DNA from: Mucilaginibacter sp. SMC90
GTDB taxonomy: Bacteria; Bacteroidota; Bacteroidia; Sphingobacteriales; Sphingobacteriaceae
Length of the DNA: 64,000 bases
Assembly: GCF_022811725.1 (NCBI RefSeq)
Contig: NZ_CP094527.1
Coordinates: 3,410,001 to 3,474,000, forward strand
Reading direction: 5' to 3'
How positions within the stretch are numbered: position 1 is the first letter of the stretch; the number at the start of each line of letters is the position of its first letter. The notes below the pieces were generated by a model that searched no databases, was not told where the DNA came from, and saw nothing but the letters and a program-made list of their open reading frames with translations. Made by a program: the position numbers and the translations under genes. Positions 1-8,087 of the stretch are shown here, piece by piece.

Positions 1-791
1 TTTTGAATAAGATCATAGTCTTTGATCAGCATAGTGGGTTTAATAACTTCTCCATTTTTAAACCTGATTTGGACATCACTCATGTTGCGACCTTGTGTAC
101 AAACAATTTCTTCAATGTCAGCCTTGTTGTAAGTTACGATATGCTGACTATCAATTCCATACGAGAAATGGTTATTTCCGCGTGAGATTTGTAAATACTG
201 ATTGCGGCCACCCATTGCAATAAATACCAGATAGCCTATAAATAGACCAATTAGGACTATAAATAATATGGCAATAACTGGAATTGCTTTATTGGTAGGA
301 TTAAAGCCGCCTGCTATTATATTGTAAATGATAAACAATGCATATGTAGAAAGCATGGCTACGGAAGCAATTACCCTAAGTGGACTTACCCTGTATATAA
401 AATCGTTGCTTACAAAGTGCGGCTTGTTTCCAATATTGAACAAGTGCTTGTCAAATGGTTTAAGATCCAGCGTTTGCTCAAAAAAGCCTTTTACCAGTTC
501 ACAAGCTTCATCAACGGTTTTTGCGTGGTACTCATATAAATGATTATCTCTGTCGAGATAATAAACACAGAATTTACCATTAAAGTAAAGCCCTAATTTG
601 AGGTAATTCAAATCGATATCCTGAATAGTTACCGACGGGCCGGTTAACTGAATGTCAGTTAATGCACGTTCAGCGTCCCAGGGGAAATCTTTGATCAGTT
701 GGATAGTTTCATCAACGTTACGAGGCTGCTCGTCAGAGTATTCGCTTTTTTCGTATGTATTGTGCTGAAGTTTGGATATTAATTGCAACAT
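1..791 (-). CDS. Membrane protein of unknown function, 3' end cut by window edge
   Basis: An open frame runs on the minus strand from an ATG at 791 to the window edge without a stop, so about 263 residues are visible and the C-terminus is missing. The N-terminal 130 residues are soluble and polar. Two hydrophobic segments follow (around residues 140-160 and 170-195), then a soluble tail containing CTQGRNMSDVQIRFKNGE, which looks like a short beta-rich domain. No known family is recognised. It starts 43 bp after the stop of the fatty acid hydroxylase gene and is on the same strand, so it is probably the last visible gene of the S4-aroB-hydroxylase run. The frame is convincing from its length and its transmembrane pattern; the function is unknown. 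Confidence 0.75.
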   Translation of the reverse strand, partial: MLQLISKLQHNTYEKSEYSDEQPRNVDETIQLIKDFPWDAERALTDIQLTGPSVTIQDIDLNYLKLGLYFNGKFCVYYLDRDNHLYEYHAKTVDEACELVKGFFEQTLDLKPFDKHLFNIGNKPHFVSNDFIYRVSPLRVIASVAMLSTYALFIIYNIIAGGFNPTNKAIPVIAILFIVLIGLFIGYLVFIAMGGRNQYLQISRGNNHFSYGIDSQHIVTYNKADIEEIVCTQGRNMSDVQIRFKNGEVIKPTMLIKDYDLIQ

Positions 792-833
792 GGTTTAGCG
801 AGGCACAAAAGTGCCGCACCAAATATAGTATTG

Positions 834-1760
834 TTAGGCGGCAGTTTCGTGCTTTTTATGTGCCTCTTCCATTTCTCTGTATTCCCGTTGCAATACACGC
901 GCGGTTTGGGTACTGCCGTCGTGGCTCCATCCCGGTGGATGAATAAAGTATCCTATTTTTGATTTAAGATCGGGGGCATTTTTTACATCATGAAGTAACG
1001 CTTTCCACTCATGAAATAAAACGTTTACCGGTCCCATATCTTCGGGCTGCTTGGTTATGCCATATTTAACGGGTTCCGGCAAATCTTCATCCCGAAAAGT
1101 TCCAAACAACCTATCCCATATAATGAGCACCATTCCCATGTTTTTATCAAGATAAGGAATGTTGGATGCATGATGCACCCGGTGGTGGGCGGGCGTTACA
1201 AAAAACCAGCCATACCATTTTGGCAGCGGGATTTTATATTGAGTATGTACCAGGTTACCGTAAAGCTGGGTAATTAAATAAGCGTATAAAATATCCAGGG
1301 CGTTAAAGCCCATTACCGCCAGCGGCAGGTAAAAGAATACCCTGTAAAGCGGTTCAAAAACGGTAGAGCGGAACCCCGTAGTAAAGTTAAAATGTTCTGA
1401 CGAATGGTGGGTGACATGCATTGCCCAAAAAATACGGCAGTAGTGTCCCGTGTAATGCAACACCCAATATAAAAAGTCCTGAACTATGACCAGTACAAAC
1501 CAATACCAAAAAGTATTCTGAATTTGAAACAGCCTGTAATGTTGGTAGGTATAATCCAGTATAAAGAAAGTAAATACCTTAACGCAAAGGTTGGTGACAA
1601 CGGCAAGCGATGTAAGATATATATTGGTCAGTGTATCACGTGTTTCATAATACTTGCGATCTTCCCAATAGCTCAGGGCCATTTCAACCAGTGTTAAAAC
1701 AACCAATAAGCCCATTAATACAAGGGCCGCCTGATTACGCGGATCTAAATGCTGCAGCAT
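834..1760 (-). CDS. Sterol desaturase / fatty acid hydroxylase family protein
   Basis: This 308-residue integral membrane protein has the histidine clusters of the fatty acid hydroxylase superfamily: HYTGH and HVTHHSSEH in the middle and TPAHHRVHH near residue 200. These bind a di-iron centre in characterised members, which hydroxylate or desaturate lipids using O2. Four or five hydrophobic segments surround the clusters. The substrate cannot be read from the sequence. Its start codon lies next to the stop of aroB (1762), so the two are almost certainly co-transcribed, although no metabolic link between them is obvious. The family assignment is firm and the reaction is inferred. Confidence 0.9.
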   Translation of the reverse strand: MLQHLDPRNQAALVLMGLLVVLTLVEMALSYWEDRKYYETRDTLTNIYLTSLAVVTNLCVKVFTFFILDYTYQHYRLFQIQNTFWYWFVLVIVQDFLYWVLHYTGHYCRIFWAMHVTHHSSEHFNFTTGFRSTVFEPLYRVFFYLPLAVMGFNALDILYAYLITQLYGNLVHTQYKIPLPKWYGWFFVTPAHHRVHHASNIPYLDKNMGMVLIIWDRLFGTFRDEDLPEPVKYGITKQPEDMGPVNVLFHEWKALLHDVKNAPDLKSKIGYFIHPPGWSHDGSTQTARVLQREYREMEEAHKKHETAA

Positions 1761-1761
1761 G

Positions 1762-2820
1762 TTACAGGTTAATGTAGTATCTCAAACTTTCACAAAGTTC
1801 GTCGGCTGTGCATACATTATCAATACTAAACTTGCCTATGTGTGTCAGTAAGGTGCAATTAATTTCGTCGCCCACGTTCTTTTTATCCTTTTTCATGTTC
1901 AGGAACAGCTCGTCAAAGCTTTCTTCCTTAATTGTATATTTTGGATAAAGATCGGTCAAAACCTTAACAATTTCATGAAGTTCGTCTGAAGACAGCCCCG
2001 TTTTTTTATGGGCCAGGTATGATTCGCAGATCATACCGATAGCAACTGCCTCACCGTGCGACAGGCTGTCTTTATCATGAAGTAATGAATATGTCTCGAC
2101 AGCGTGACCAATGGTGTGACCAAAGTTAAGCGCCTTACGGATACCTTTCTCGTGCGGGTCCTCGATGGTAATTTCATTTTTGATCTCTACCGAACGATGA
2201 ACAAGTTCAACAGATGGGTTTTTCAGGTCGCTGTTTTTAAGTTCGTTCCAATACCCTGCATCAACAATTAAACCATGTTTAAGCATTTCGGCCAAACCTG
2301 AAAGAATTTGGCGCGGTGGAAGGCTTTGTAAAAACTCGTGCGCAATAAATACGGCCTTAGGCATGGTGAATGTGCCGATAATGTTTTTAATACCATCAAC
2401 ATCAATCCCTGTTTTACCGCCAACAGACGCGTCAACCTGCGAAAGTAGGGTAGTAGGTACTTGTACAAAATCTATCCCTCTTTTATAGGTAGATGCTGCA
2501 AAGCCTCCCATATCTGTAATAACACCACCACCAAGATTGATCATGAGGCTTTTACGGTCGGCACCAAAATCAATCAGCATTTTCCAAACACCTATGCAGA
2601 AGTCAATGTTCTTGCTTTCTTCGCCCGATGAAATTTCGATCAGGTCGTAATTGTTAAACTCTGCAAGTTTGGATGTAAGTAACGGCAGGCAGTGCTCGCC
2701 TGTATTCTCGTCGGTTAAAATAAAAAACTTTGAGTAGTTGCCTTTTTTAACAAATTCAACTAACTCATTAAGGCTATTGTCAAAATAAACCGAGTAATTA
2801 TCGCTTAAAATAGTGTTCAT
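1762..2820 (-). CDS. aroB: 3-dehydroquinate synthase
   Basis: This 352-residue protein matches the family length. It converts DAHP to 3-dehydroquinate, the second step of the shikimate pathway, in the cytoplasm with NAD+ and a divalent metal. Visible family signatures are the nucleotide-binding stretch GGGVITDMGGFAAS, the substrate-loop VPTTLLSQVDASVGGKTG, KHGLIVD, and the metal-binding histidines in NFGHTIGHAVE. It is preceded by the small S4 protein with a 2-bp gap and followed by the hydroxylase with a 1-bp gap, so it is the middle gene of a tight operon. Confidence 0.96.
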   Translation of the reverse strand: MNTILSDNYSVYFDNSLNELVEFVKKGNYSKFFILTDENTGEHCLPLLTSKLAEFNNYDLIEISSGEESKNIDFCIGVWKMLIDFGADRKSLMINLGGGVITDMGGFAASTYKRGIDFVQVPTTLLSQVDASVGGKTGIDVDGIKNIIGTFTMPKAVFIAHEFLQSLPPRQILSGLAEMLKHGLIVDAGYWNELKNSDLKNPSVELVHRSVEIKNEITIEDPHEKGIRKALNFGHTIGHAVETYSLLHDKDSLSHGEAVAIGMICESYLAHKKTGLSSDELHEIVKVLTDLYPKYTIKEESFDELFLNMKKDKKNVGDEINCTLLTHIGKFSIDNVCTADELCESLRYYINL

Positions 2821-2822
2821 TA

Positions 2823-3029
2823 TTATATTACTATAATTGTATTCCCATCAAACTCAACCATATCGCCTCTTTTTACTTTAAGACGTTTACGGTAGTCAAT
2901 TGCGCCGTTGTATTTCACGAGGCCCTCTGTTACAACTATTTGCGCCTCGCCGCCGGTTTGCACTAAGTTCGCAGCTTTGAGTAGCTGGATCATTGGGATA
3001 AAGTCCCCTTCTAACTTAAATTCGATCAT
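2823..3029 (-). CDS. Small S4-like RNA-binding protein
   Basis: This 68-residue protein has the S4 fold pattern of the YbcJ/YaaA group: a helix with IPMIQLLKAANLVQTGGEAQ, then GLVKYNGAID, RKRLKVKRGD and a C-terminal beta strand. Proteins of this type bind structured RNA, and the exact target is not known here. It is the first gene of the minus-strand run that continues into aroB. A TAnnTTTG-type -7 element (TATTTTTG, plus-strand 3037-3044) lies 8 bp before its ATG, so the leader must be very short. Its promoter is divergent from that of proline dehydrogenase. Confidence 0.85.
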   Translation of the reverse strand: MIEFKLEGDFIPMIQLLKAANLVQTGGEAQIVVTEGLVKYNGAIDYRKRLKVKRGDMVEFDGNTIIVI

Positions 3030-3036
3030 GGGATGG

Positions 3037-3044
3037 CAAAAATA
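3037..3044 (-). promoter_or_regulatory. Bacteroidota -7 element upstream of the S4/aroB operon
   Basis: Read on the minus strand this is TATTTTTG, an exact TAnnTTTG match, just upstream of the ATG at 3029. No well-spaced TTG -33 element is visible. It is a candidate only. Confidence 0.45.
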
Positions 3045-3076
3045 AACTATTCATGCAATTATGAGTTATCATTTTA

Positions 3077-3084
3077 TAATTTTG
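3077..3084 (+). promoter_or_regulatory. Bacteroidota -7 element upstream of proline dehydrogenase
   Basis: TAATTTTG is an exact TAnnTTTG match and ends 3 bp before the ATG at 3088. If functional, it would give a nearly leaderless message and would exclude the alternative start at 3061. Confidence 0.45.
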
Positions 3085-3087
3085 CAG

Positions 3088-4290
3088 ATGACCTCTTACG
3101 AAAATAACAATAATCAAGGACGAAATACGCCCTCGTTCGAAAATACAGAAATAGCTTTTCACCACTCATCCGATACGGATCTGAACCGGGCCTATTGGCT
3201 GTTCAGGATGATCAATGTCAACTTTTTGGTAAAGATAGGTCCACCGGTTACCAATTTTGCTATGAAAATCGGTTTGCCGATAAAGAGTATCATCAAAGCT
3301 ACCATATTTAAACATTTTTGCGGCGGTGAAACTATTGCCGAATGTGATTATACCATCAAAAATCTTTATAGCGGCAGGGTAGGTACCATTTTAGATTACT
3401 CTGTAGAGGGAGAAGAGGAAGAAACGGTATTTGATAACACCCGTGATGAGATCATCCGCACCATTGAGCGCGCTGCAAAAGACAAAGCCATCCCTCTTAC
3501 AGTATTTAAAGTAACAGGTGTAGGCCGTTTCGGGTTACTTGAAAAACTTGATGCGCGTCTTAAACTCAACGAAACCGAAGAAGAGGAGTGGAGAAGGGTG
3601 CAAAACCGTGTACTGGCTATTTGCGATAAAGCTTATAAAAACAATGTGCCTGTAATGATAGATGCTGAGGAAAGCTGGATCCAGGATACTATTGACCTGT
3701 TGGCGCTTACCATGATGACACAGTTTAACAAGCAAAAGCCGATAGTATATAATACTTACCAAATGTACAGGCATGATAAATTGGCTTCAATGTTAAATGA
3801 TCATGCTATTGCCCAAAGCGAAGGGTTTTTATTGGGTGCAAAAATTGTACGCGGTGCTTACATGGAAAAAGAGCGCAAACGTGCCGAAGAAAAAGGATAT
3901 CCTTCGCCAATCCAGCCTGATAAAAAATCTGCAGACCTTGATTATGACTCGGCGCTTGATTACTGTACCAGTCATATTAATGAAATTGCTTTTATCGCCG
4001 GTACGCATAACGAAGAAAGCTGTCGTTTGCTTGCCGAATTGTTGGATAATAAAGGTATCGATCATAAACATCCACATGTTTATTTTTCGCAATTATTGGG
4101 GATGAGTGATAACCTAAGCTTTAACCTGGCCGATGCTGATTACAATGTAGCCAAATATGTGCCTTACGGGCCTGTTAAAGCAGTATTGCCATATCTGTTC
4201 CGCCGTGCACAGGAAAATACTGCCATAGCCGGGCAAATGAGCCGCGAGCTAAGTTTGATAACTAAAGAAAGAAAGCGCCGAAGCGCTTAA
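3088..4290 (+). CDS. Proline dehydrogenase
   Basis: This protein of about 400 residues oxidises proline to pyrroline-5-carboxylate with FAD and passes electrons to the quinone pool. Family motifs include VMIDAEESWIQD (barrel strand), KIVRGAYMEKER, AFIAGTHNEES, and the C-terminal YVPYGPVKAVLPYLFRRAQEN, where paired arginines bind substrate carboxylate. It is the monofunctional PRODH form with no P5C dehydrogenase domain. An upstream in-frame ATG at 3061 exists, but the conserved N-terminal block (SFENTEIAF) starts soon after the ATG at 3088 and the candidate promoter overlaps 3061, so 3088 is preferred. A strong terminator follows at 4308-4337. Confidence 0.93.
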   Translation: MTSYENNNNQGRNTPSFENTEIAFHHSSDTDLNRAYWLFRMINVNFLVKIGPPVTNFAMKIGLPIKSIIKATIFKHFCGGETIAECDYTIKNLYSGRVGTILDYSVEGEEEETVFDNTRDEIIRTIERAAKDKAIPLTVFKVTGVGRFGLLEKLDARLKLNETEEEEWRRVQNRVLAICDKAYKNNVPVMIDAEESWIQDTIDLLALTMMTQFNKQKPIVYNTYQMYRHDKLASMLNDHAIAQSEGFLLGAKIVRGAYMEKERKRAEEKGYPSPIQPDKKSADLDYDSALDYCTSHINEIAFIAGTHNEESCRLLAELLDNKGIDHKHPHVYFSQLLGMSDNLSFNLADADYNVAKYVPYGPVKAVLPYLFRRAQENTAIAGQMSRELSLITKERKRRSA

Positions 4291-4307
4291 TTTATAAAAA
4301 ACAGTGA

Positions 4308-4341
4308 AGAGAGCATTTATTAAATTAGATGCTCTCTTTTT
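4308..4341 (+). terminator. Terminator after proline dehydrogenase, probably bidirectional
   Basis: A 9-bp stem (AGAGAGCAT / ATGCTCTCT) is followed by a T-run on the plus strand. On the minus strand the hairpin is also followed, after a short gap, by a T-rich stretch, so it may also end the HAD gene, whose stop codon lies inside it. Confidence 0.85.
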
Positions 4342-4952
4342 GCAAATAGCTGTATGCTGTCTGGGGCAGTCATCAAGAAGGTTTGAATGCCCAGTTTTTT
4401 AGCTGCTTCCAAATGTTGCGGACTATCGTCGATAAATAAAGTTTCTTCTGGTTTCAGATTATTCTCTTTTAAAACCTGCTCAAAAATTTCCGGCTCCGGT
4501 TTGCGCTTACCGGTGAGGTGCGAGTAATATGTTTTTTCGAACAGGTGGTCATTACCATCAAAACCAAAATCTGTTTTAAGGTAATTCATAATATAATCAT
4601 AATGGATAGCATTGATATTGCTTAGTAGAAAAGTGCGGTATTTCTCTTTCAATTTTAACAGTAAGTCATGGTTGCCTTCGGCAATGCCGACCAAAATACT
4701 GTTCCATGCTGCATCAATTTGATCATCGGTAAGAGAAGGATTGTTGGTTTTCTCCCTTACGTACTCCCTGAATTGGGCGGCTGTAACCTCACCACGATCA
4801 AATTTATCAAAAATTTCATCCTGGGTTTTATGACCAAAAAAAGTTTCCGGGTTGCCTATACCTAACTGATTCCATGCTTGTTGTACACTGGCAAAACTCA
4901 GACTGAAGATAACGTTGCCATAATCGAAGATGATATTTTTAATATTTTCCAT
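4320..4952 (-). CDS. HAD-superfamily hydrolase (YihX-like phosphatase)
   Basis: From the ATG at 4952 this is a 210-residue HAD hydrolase. Motif I is FDYGNVIF, with the nucleophile Asp and the second Asp replaced by Gly, as in YihX-type members. SNINA is motif II, GKRKPEPEIF carries the motif III lysine, and LFIDDSPQHLEAA is motif IV. These enzymes act on small phosphorylated metabolites; the substrate is unknown here. The frame extends upstream to 5000, but those residues precede the conserved first strand and reach close to the tRNA, so the internal ATG is preferred. Confidence 0.88.
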   Translation of the reverse strand: MENIKNIIFDYGNVIFSLSFASVQQAWNQLGIGNPETFFGHKTQDEIFDKFDRGEVTAAQFREYVREKTNNPSLTDDQIDAAWNSILVGIAEGNHDLLLKLKEKYRTFLLSNINAIHYDYIMNYLKTDFGFDGNDHLFEKTYYSHLTGKRKPEPEIFEQVLKENNLKPEETLFIDDSPQHLEAAKKLGIQTFLMTAPDSIQLFAKREHLI

Positions 4953-5017
4953 AAAAAGAGTTTGAGATATGGCCGCAAATATGTAAAATTGCACCCGCAA
5001 ACAAAAACAAAATAACC

Positions 5018-5091
5018 GCGCCTATAGCTCAGTCGGTTAGAGTAGAAGACTCATAATCTTTTGGTCCCTGGTTCGAGCCCAGGTGGGCGCA
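5018..5091 (+). tRNA. tRNA-Met (anticodon CAT)
   Basis: A complete cloverleaf can be drawn by hand: acceptor 5018-5024 with 5084-5090 (one G:T pair), D arm 5027-5043, anticodon stem 5045-5049/5057-5061 with loop CTCATAA, T arm 5067-5083 with TTCGAGC, and discriminator A at 5091. CCA is not encoded. CAT could mean elongator Met or lysidine-modified Ile2. The first acceptor pair is G-C, which argues against an initiator. The 3' end is the attachment site of the island that follows. Confidence 0.93.
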
Positions 5092-6607
5092 CCCAGCTGG
5101 GCAAGCATGAATTTTCATCGCTTGCCCTTTTGTTTTTATATTCTAATCCATTGTTAATCTGCCAGATAAGGTCGGCAATTTCGTTTACTCGAGCGGTTCG
5201 ATCTATTAGTTTTTCAAATGTGAATTTTTCCGGGAACATCGAACCAATTAATTCCCGGTTTAATTTGCCATCTTCAAGGCTAACTAATCCGTTTATTGAC
5301 GAAAGAGCAGATATAGCTCGGTTTAAATCGTCGTCAATACTACGTGTGGCCATAGATAGTCCACTAATTTTTGCTTCCAAAGAGTTAATTTTACTTTCAC
5401 ACTCGGTTTTGATTTCTCGGTATTCGACGCCATCTAAATCCCCCTTTAGCAATAGTTCTCTCGCTTTTTTTTGACGGGCTGTTAACTCATCAATTCGAGT
5501 GATTAGTTCTTTTCGGCCGTCCCCCTTCGATTCGTAATCCTGCCGGTAAACATCCAATATTATTTCTTTGCATAGTTCGCCTAAACCAGGCTTAGGCGCA
5601 TAGCGTTTAATTTCAGTTAAGAAAAGGTCGTTTACCTCATCAGCTTTATAACGACAGCCGCATTGCGATGAACAGTGATAGTAATAATAATAGCTTTTGC
5701 GTCCTTTGGATGCGCTACCAGTAAGGACTCGATTACATCTCGAACATAATAGGTACCCTCTCAAGGGCAATTGATCCGTGGATACAAGTTTTATCCCTTG
5801 CTGCCTTTTTCGACCATCCATTACCTCTTGAACTTCATAGAATAAGTGTTCCGAAATTAGCGGTTCGTGCAACCCCTGAACAATTTGCATTTCCTCATCC
5901 TTGTATTTTGGTATAGTTATTTTGCCACAATAAACAGGGTTGCGCATGGCAAGTAGGAAATTGTTTTTTCCACATTTAAGCCCGTTTTCTCTCGCAGTCT
6001 TCCAAATTTGCTCTGATGAAAACTGACTTGTCGCAATCTTCTCAAATGAAAATTTAATAATAGACGCTTCCGGTTCTTTCGGAATGATCATTTTTTTCCC
6101 GTTTTCCGTTGTGAAGTTCTTATATCCAATAGGCGCTGAAGCCATCCAACGGCCTTCTTTCCTTGCGCGCCGCATACCGTTGAAAACATTTAATGCCCGA
6201 CGGTCATTCTCAACCTCTGGAGTTGACAGATAAATAGCCAACATCAGTTTGTTTTCTGGAACTGATAGGTCGAGTGATTGCTCAATGGCTTGAGGTTCTA
6301 TTCCATAGCTATTGAGTGTGCTGATCATTTGGTAGGCATCTCCCGCGTTGCGACTAAAGCGATCCCATTTTGTAAACAAAACTAAATCCGAAAACTTTCC
6401 CTTGGTTTTCTTCAGGTCTGTCAGCAAGGAAGACCAAGCAGGCCGGTTAAAAGTTTTTGCCGAGTGATCTTCAAATATCACCTTTCGAATTTTAATATTA
6501 TGAAAGGCGCAATACTTCATTAAAACCTCTTCCTGATTGCGCTGCGAGTAGCCTTTGTCTGCCTGCTCGTCAGTACTTACACGTATATATAAATCGGCTA
6601 TTTTCAT
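5051..6607 (-). CDS. Large serine recombinase (island integrase)
   Basis: This 518-residue site-specific recombinase has an N-terminal resolvase domain (residues 1-150; catalytic Ser11 in RVSTDEQ; the arginine motif KWDRFSRN) and a recombinase domain (about 170-290). A zinc ribbon follows (LLCSRCNRVL with a second Cys set in CSSQCGC) and then a long coiled coil (about 375-430), the arrangement of phage-type serine integrases. The last 14 codons, ending in VRPPGLEPGTKRL, are antisense to the tRNA-Met 3' half, so the present C-terminus is supplied by the chromosome. The first base of its ATG lies at 6607 and overlaps the small upstream ORF, implying translational coupling. It probably moves the 5092-11094 island. 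Confidence 0.92.
   Translation of the reverse strand: MKIADLYIRVSTDEQADKGYSQRNQEEVLMKYCAFHNIKIRKVIFEDHSAKTFNRPAWSSLLTDLKKTKGKFSDLVLFTKWDRFSRNAGDAYQMISTLNSYGIEPQAIEQSLDLSVPENKLMLAIYLSTPEVENDRRALNVFNGMRRARKEGRWMASAPIGYKNFTTENGKKMIIPKEPEASIIKFSFEKIATSQFSSEQIWKTARENGLKCGKNNFLLAMRNPVYCGKITIPKYKDEEMQIVQGLHEPLISEHLFYEVQEVMDGRKRQQGIKLVSTDQLPLRGYLLCSRCNRVLTGSASKGRKSYYYYYHCSSQCGCRYKADEVNDLFLTEIKRYAPKPGLGELCKEIILDVYRQDYESKGDGRKELITRIDELTARQKKARELLLKGDLDGVEYREIKTECESKINSLEAKISGLSMATRSIDDDLNRAISALSSINGLVSLEDGKLNRELIGSMFPEKFTFEKLIDRTARVNEIADLIWQINNGLEYKNKRASDENSCLPSWVRPPGLEPGTKRL
5076..5092 (+). repeat. Left attachment repeat (attL, within tRNA-Met)
   Basis: This is the 17-bp direct repeat shared exactly with 11095-11111. 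The flanking bases differ at both ends, so the identity block is sharply delimited. Confidence 0.8.
5099..5137 (+). terminator. Island-borne terminator downstream of tRNA-Met
   Basis: GGGCAAGC (5099-5106) pairs with GCTTGCCC (5120-5127) and is followed by TTTTGTTTTT. It lies inside the recombinase coding frame on the opposite strand. It would terminate tRNA-Met transcription after the island displaced the original terminator. Confidence 0.8.
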
Positions 6608-6756
6608 CGTTTTAACACTGTTTCAAGTGTTAATTTACCGAATTTATATAAGAAATCCAATATTAATTTCGCATCTCTAATAGTAATAATTGTTCCATTT
6701 TTTTTAAGAATTTCAACTGCTTTTTCTGGCGCTATCTTTCTTTTTTCCGGTGACAT
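6604..6756 (-). CDS. Small protein coupled to the serine recombinase
   Basis: From the ATG at 6756 this encodes 50 residues, basic at the start (SPEKRKIAPEKA) with two predicted helices (VEILKKNG and AKLILDFLYKFGKL). The frame opens further upstream to a TTG at 6795, but the ATG is preferred. Its end overlaps the recombinase ATG by 4 bp, so the two are probably translated together. Similar small helical ORFs sit before serine recombinases in other Bacteroidota elements as far as I recall. A role as recombination accessory factor or regulator is a guess. Confidence 0.6.
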   Translation of the reverse strand: MSPEKRKIAPEKAVEILKKNGTIITIRDAKLILDFLYKFGKLTLETVLKR

Positions 6757-6803
6757 ATTGATTATTTTTGATCCGCAATTTTGCCCAAAATTCAATTACG
6801 AAA

Positions 6804-6818
6804 TAGGCAAGTTGCCTA
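6804..6818. repeat. 15-bp perfect palindrome upstream of the recombinase operon
   Basis: TAGGCAA-G-TTGCCTA is a perfect inverted repeat with a one-base centre, 48 bp before the ATG at 6756. It could be an operator or a recombinase binding site. Confidence 0.55.
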
Positions 6819-7006
6819 AAATTTAATTTTTATTTTGATGAATTCACTTTAGGTTATTTCACGGCAAATAATTTTCAAGGAATAAACGGAAAATGTAAAA
6901 GGACGTTGAAGCAAGGAAAAGAAAGGTTCACAAAAACACTTAATTTACGATAGAATTAATTGTCATTAAATTCTATGGTTATAGTTGATTCAGTTAAAAT
7001 AAGGGT

Positions 7007-7759
7007 ATGGGTGGAAAATTTGGTATATGTCAATTGTGTCTTCAGCACAGAAAACTGATTAAAGCACATATTTTGCCGAAATGCTTTACTAAGCCGGTCA
7101 GAAACGCGGATAACTCTCTATTCCTTTATCATGCAGACACTAACAGGTATCAAGATGCCTATGATTGTCTTTTTGATAAATTTATTCTCTGTGTGTCATG
7201 TGATAATTCTTTTTCTGAAGCAGAGAATTATACCTCCAGGTTTTTTGATAATATCCGTGCGGACATTCTTCAACCTGATAGAATATTAGAGCATGAATTA
7301 GGATCGCAATTCTATTATAACGTCGAAGTCTTTAAAATTAAAAAGGCAATCTTGTCGATTCTTTGGAGAATGAGTATCACTGGACATAAAAGGTTTAGGA
7401 ATGTATCGTTAGGAATATTACAAAATGAATTGAGGAAGAGATTAGAAGAAACAAATTTCATGGAGCCGCATTTTTTTCCAATTTCCATTATTTCGTTACA
7501 AAACTTGGGGGATGTACGTGGGGACTTAATACCTACTTATCTGCCATCATTTAATCATTTGGGTTCATTGGTATATCAAATGCAACTACCTGGATTTTTG
7601 ATTTTTATACATGTCACAGATGCAGCGACATTTGATGTAAATACAACTTCTATCGAAGATGATTCTACATTAGTTATCGTAGAAGAGAAAGATCAAGCGT
7701 CGATTGCACATTTAGATAGAACGTTCTTTATTCCTTTTATAAAAAAAACCAAATCGTAA
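7007..7759 (+). CDS. HNH-like zinc-finger protein, island cargo
   Basis: This 250-residue protein starts with CQLCLQHRKLIKAHILPKCF and continues around residue 60 to CVSCDNSFSEAENY. The CxxC - AHILPK - CxxCDN arrangement resembles treble-clef HNH nucleases, where the His would be catalytic and the four Cys hold zinc. A helical middle (residues 100-150) and a beta-rich C-terminus follow, without recognised domains. It is a lone plus-strand gene inside the island, AT-rich compared with the host genes, between the recombinase and the IS element. A nuclease or defence role is plausible but not shown. An alternative is a non-catalytic zinc-binding protein. Confidence 0.72.
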   Translation: MGGKFGICQLCLQHRKLIKAHILPKCFTKPVRNADNSLFLYHADTNRYQDAYDCLFDKFILCVSCDNSFSEAENYTSRFFDNIRADILQPDRILEHELGSQFYYNVEVFKIKKAILSILWRMSITGHKRFRNVSLGILQNELRKRLEETNFMEPHFFPISIISLQNLGDVRGDLIPTYLPSFNHLGSLVYQMQLPGFLIFIHVTDAATFDVNTTSIEDDSTLVIVEEKDQASIAHLDRTFFIPFIKKTKS

Positions 7760-7808
7760 CCGCTTTAAAATGCATCCTGCGTTTTGAAATTTAACAGTCT
7801 ATAGAAAA

Positions 7809-7831
7809 GTCCTTGCCGATTCGGCAAGGAC
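7809..7831 (-). terminator. Hairpin terminator between the HNH-like gene and the truncated ORF
   Basis: GTCCTTGCCG / CGGCAAGGAC is a perfect 10-bp stem with a 3-base loop. On the minus strand it is followed by TTTTCTAT, so it most likely ended the gene now represented by the fragment at 7888-7997. A second palindrome, CTCAAATTTGAG, follows on the plus strand. Confidence 0.7.
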
Positions 7832-7887
7832 CTCAAATTTGAGTTTAATATTTAAGTGTTTTTGTCAACACTCTGAGAACGCTGCCG

Positions 7888-7997
7888 TCATTTGGAAAAA
7901 CCATATTTTTTCTCGCGCTTTTTAAATGCTTCTTCTCCTCCTTCAACTATGTCTGCAACGTGTTCTCTGATGCCCATAGTGTATAATACGGAGAAGT
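7888..7997 (-). pseudogene. 3' remnant of a gene cut by the IS21-family element
   Basis: An open frame enters from the IS end and runs to a TGA at 7890-7888. The last 29 residues begin MGIREHVADIVEGGEEAF and end KKREKKYGFSK. The start has been lost or replaced by IS sequence. The protein is not recognised. It may be the distal part of the gene whose 5' end lies at 10560-10777, with the middle deleted, or part of a separate gene. Confidence 0.5.
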
Positions 7998-8087
7998 TGA
8001 CCAGGTGATTCCGTGGCAAATTGACCACCTAAAGTGCTGGCGAACGAGCGCAGCGAACGCTGTAGAAGCGTTGTCAAAAGTAGTTAT

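Noticed and set aside
3061..3087. Earlier start for proline dehydrogenase
   Set aside because: A TAnnTTTG element lies inside this stretch, and the conserved N-terminus begins after the ATG at 3088.
5051..5110. A protein domain in the recombinase tail (VRPPGLEPGTKRL)
   Set aside because: It is the antisense translation of the tRNA-Met T arm, a pattern often seen in over-extended ORFs beside tRNA genes, and is not a conserved domain.
5061..5474. ORF on the plus strand (137 codons)
   Set aside because: It is antisense to the recombinase gene, has no family features, and reads through the tRNA and terminator hairpin.
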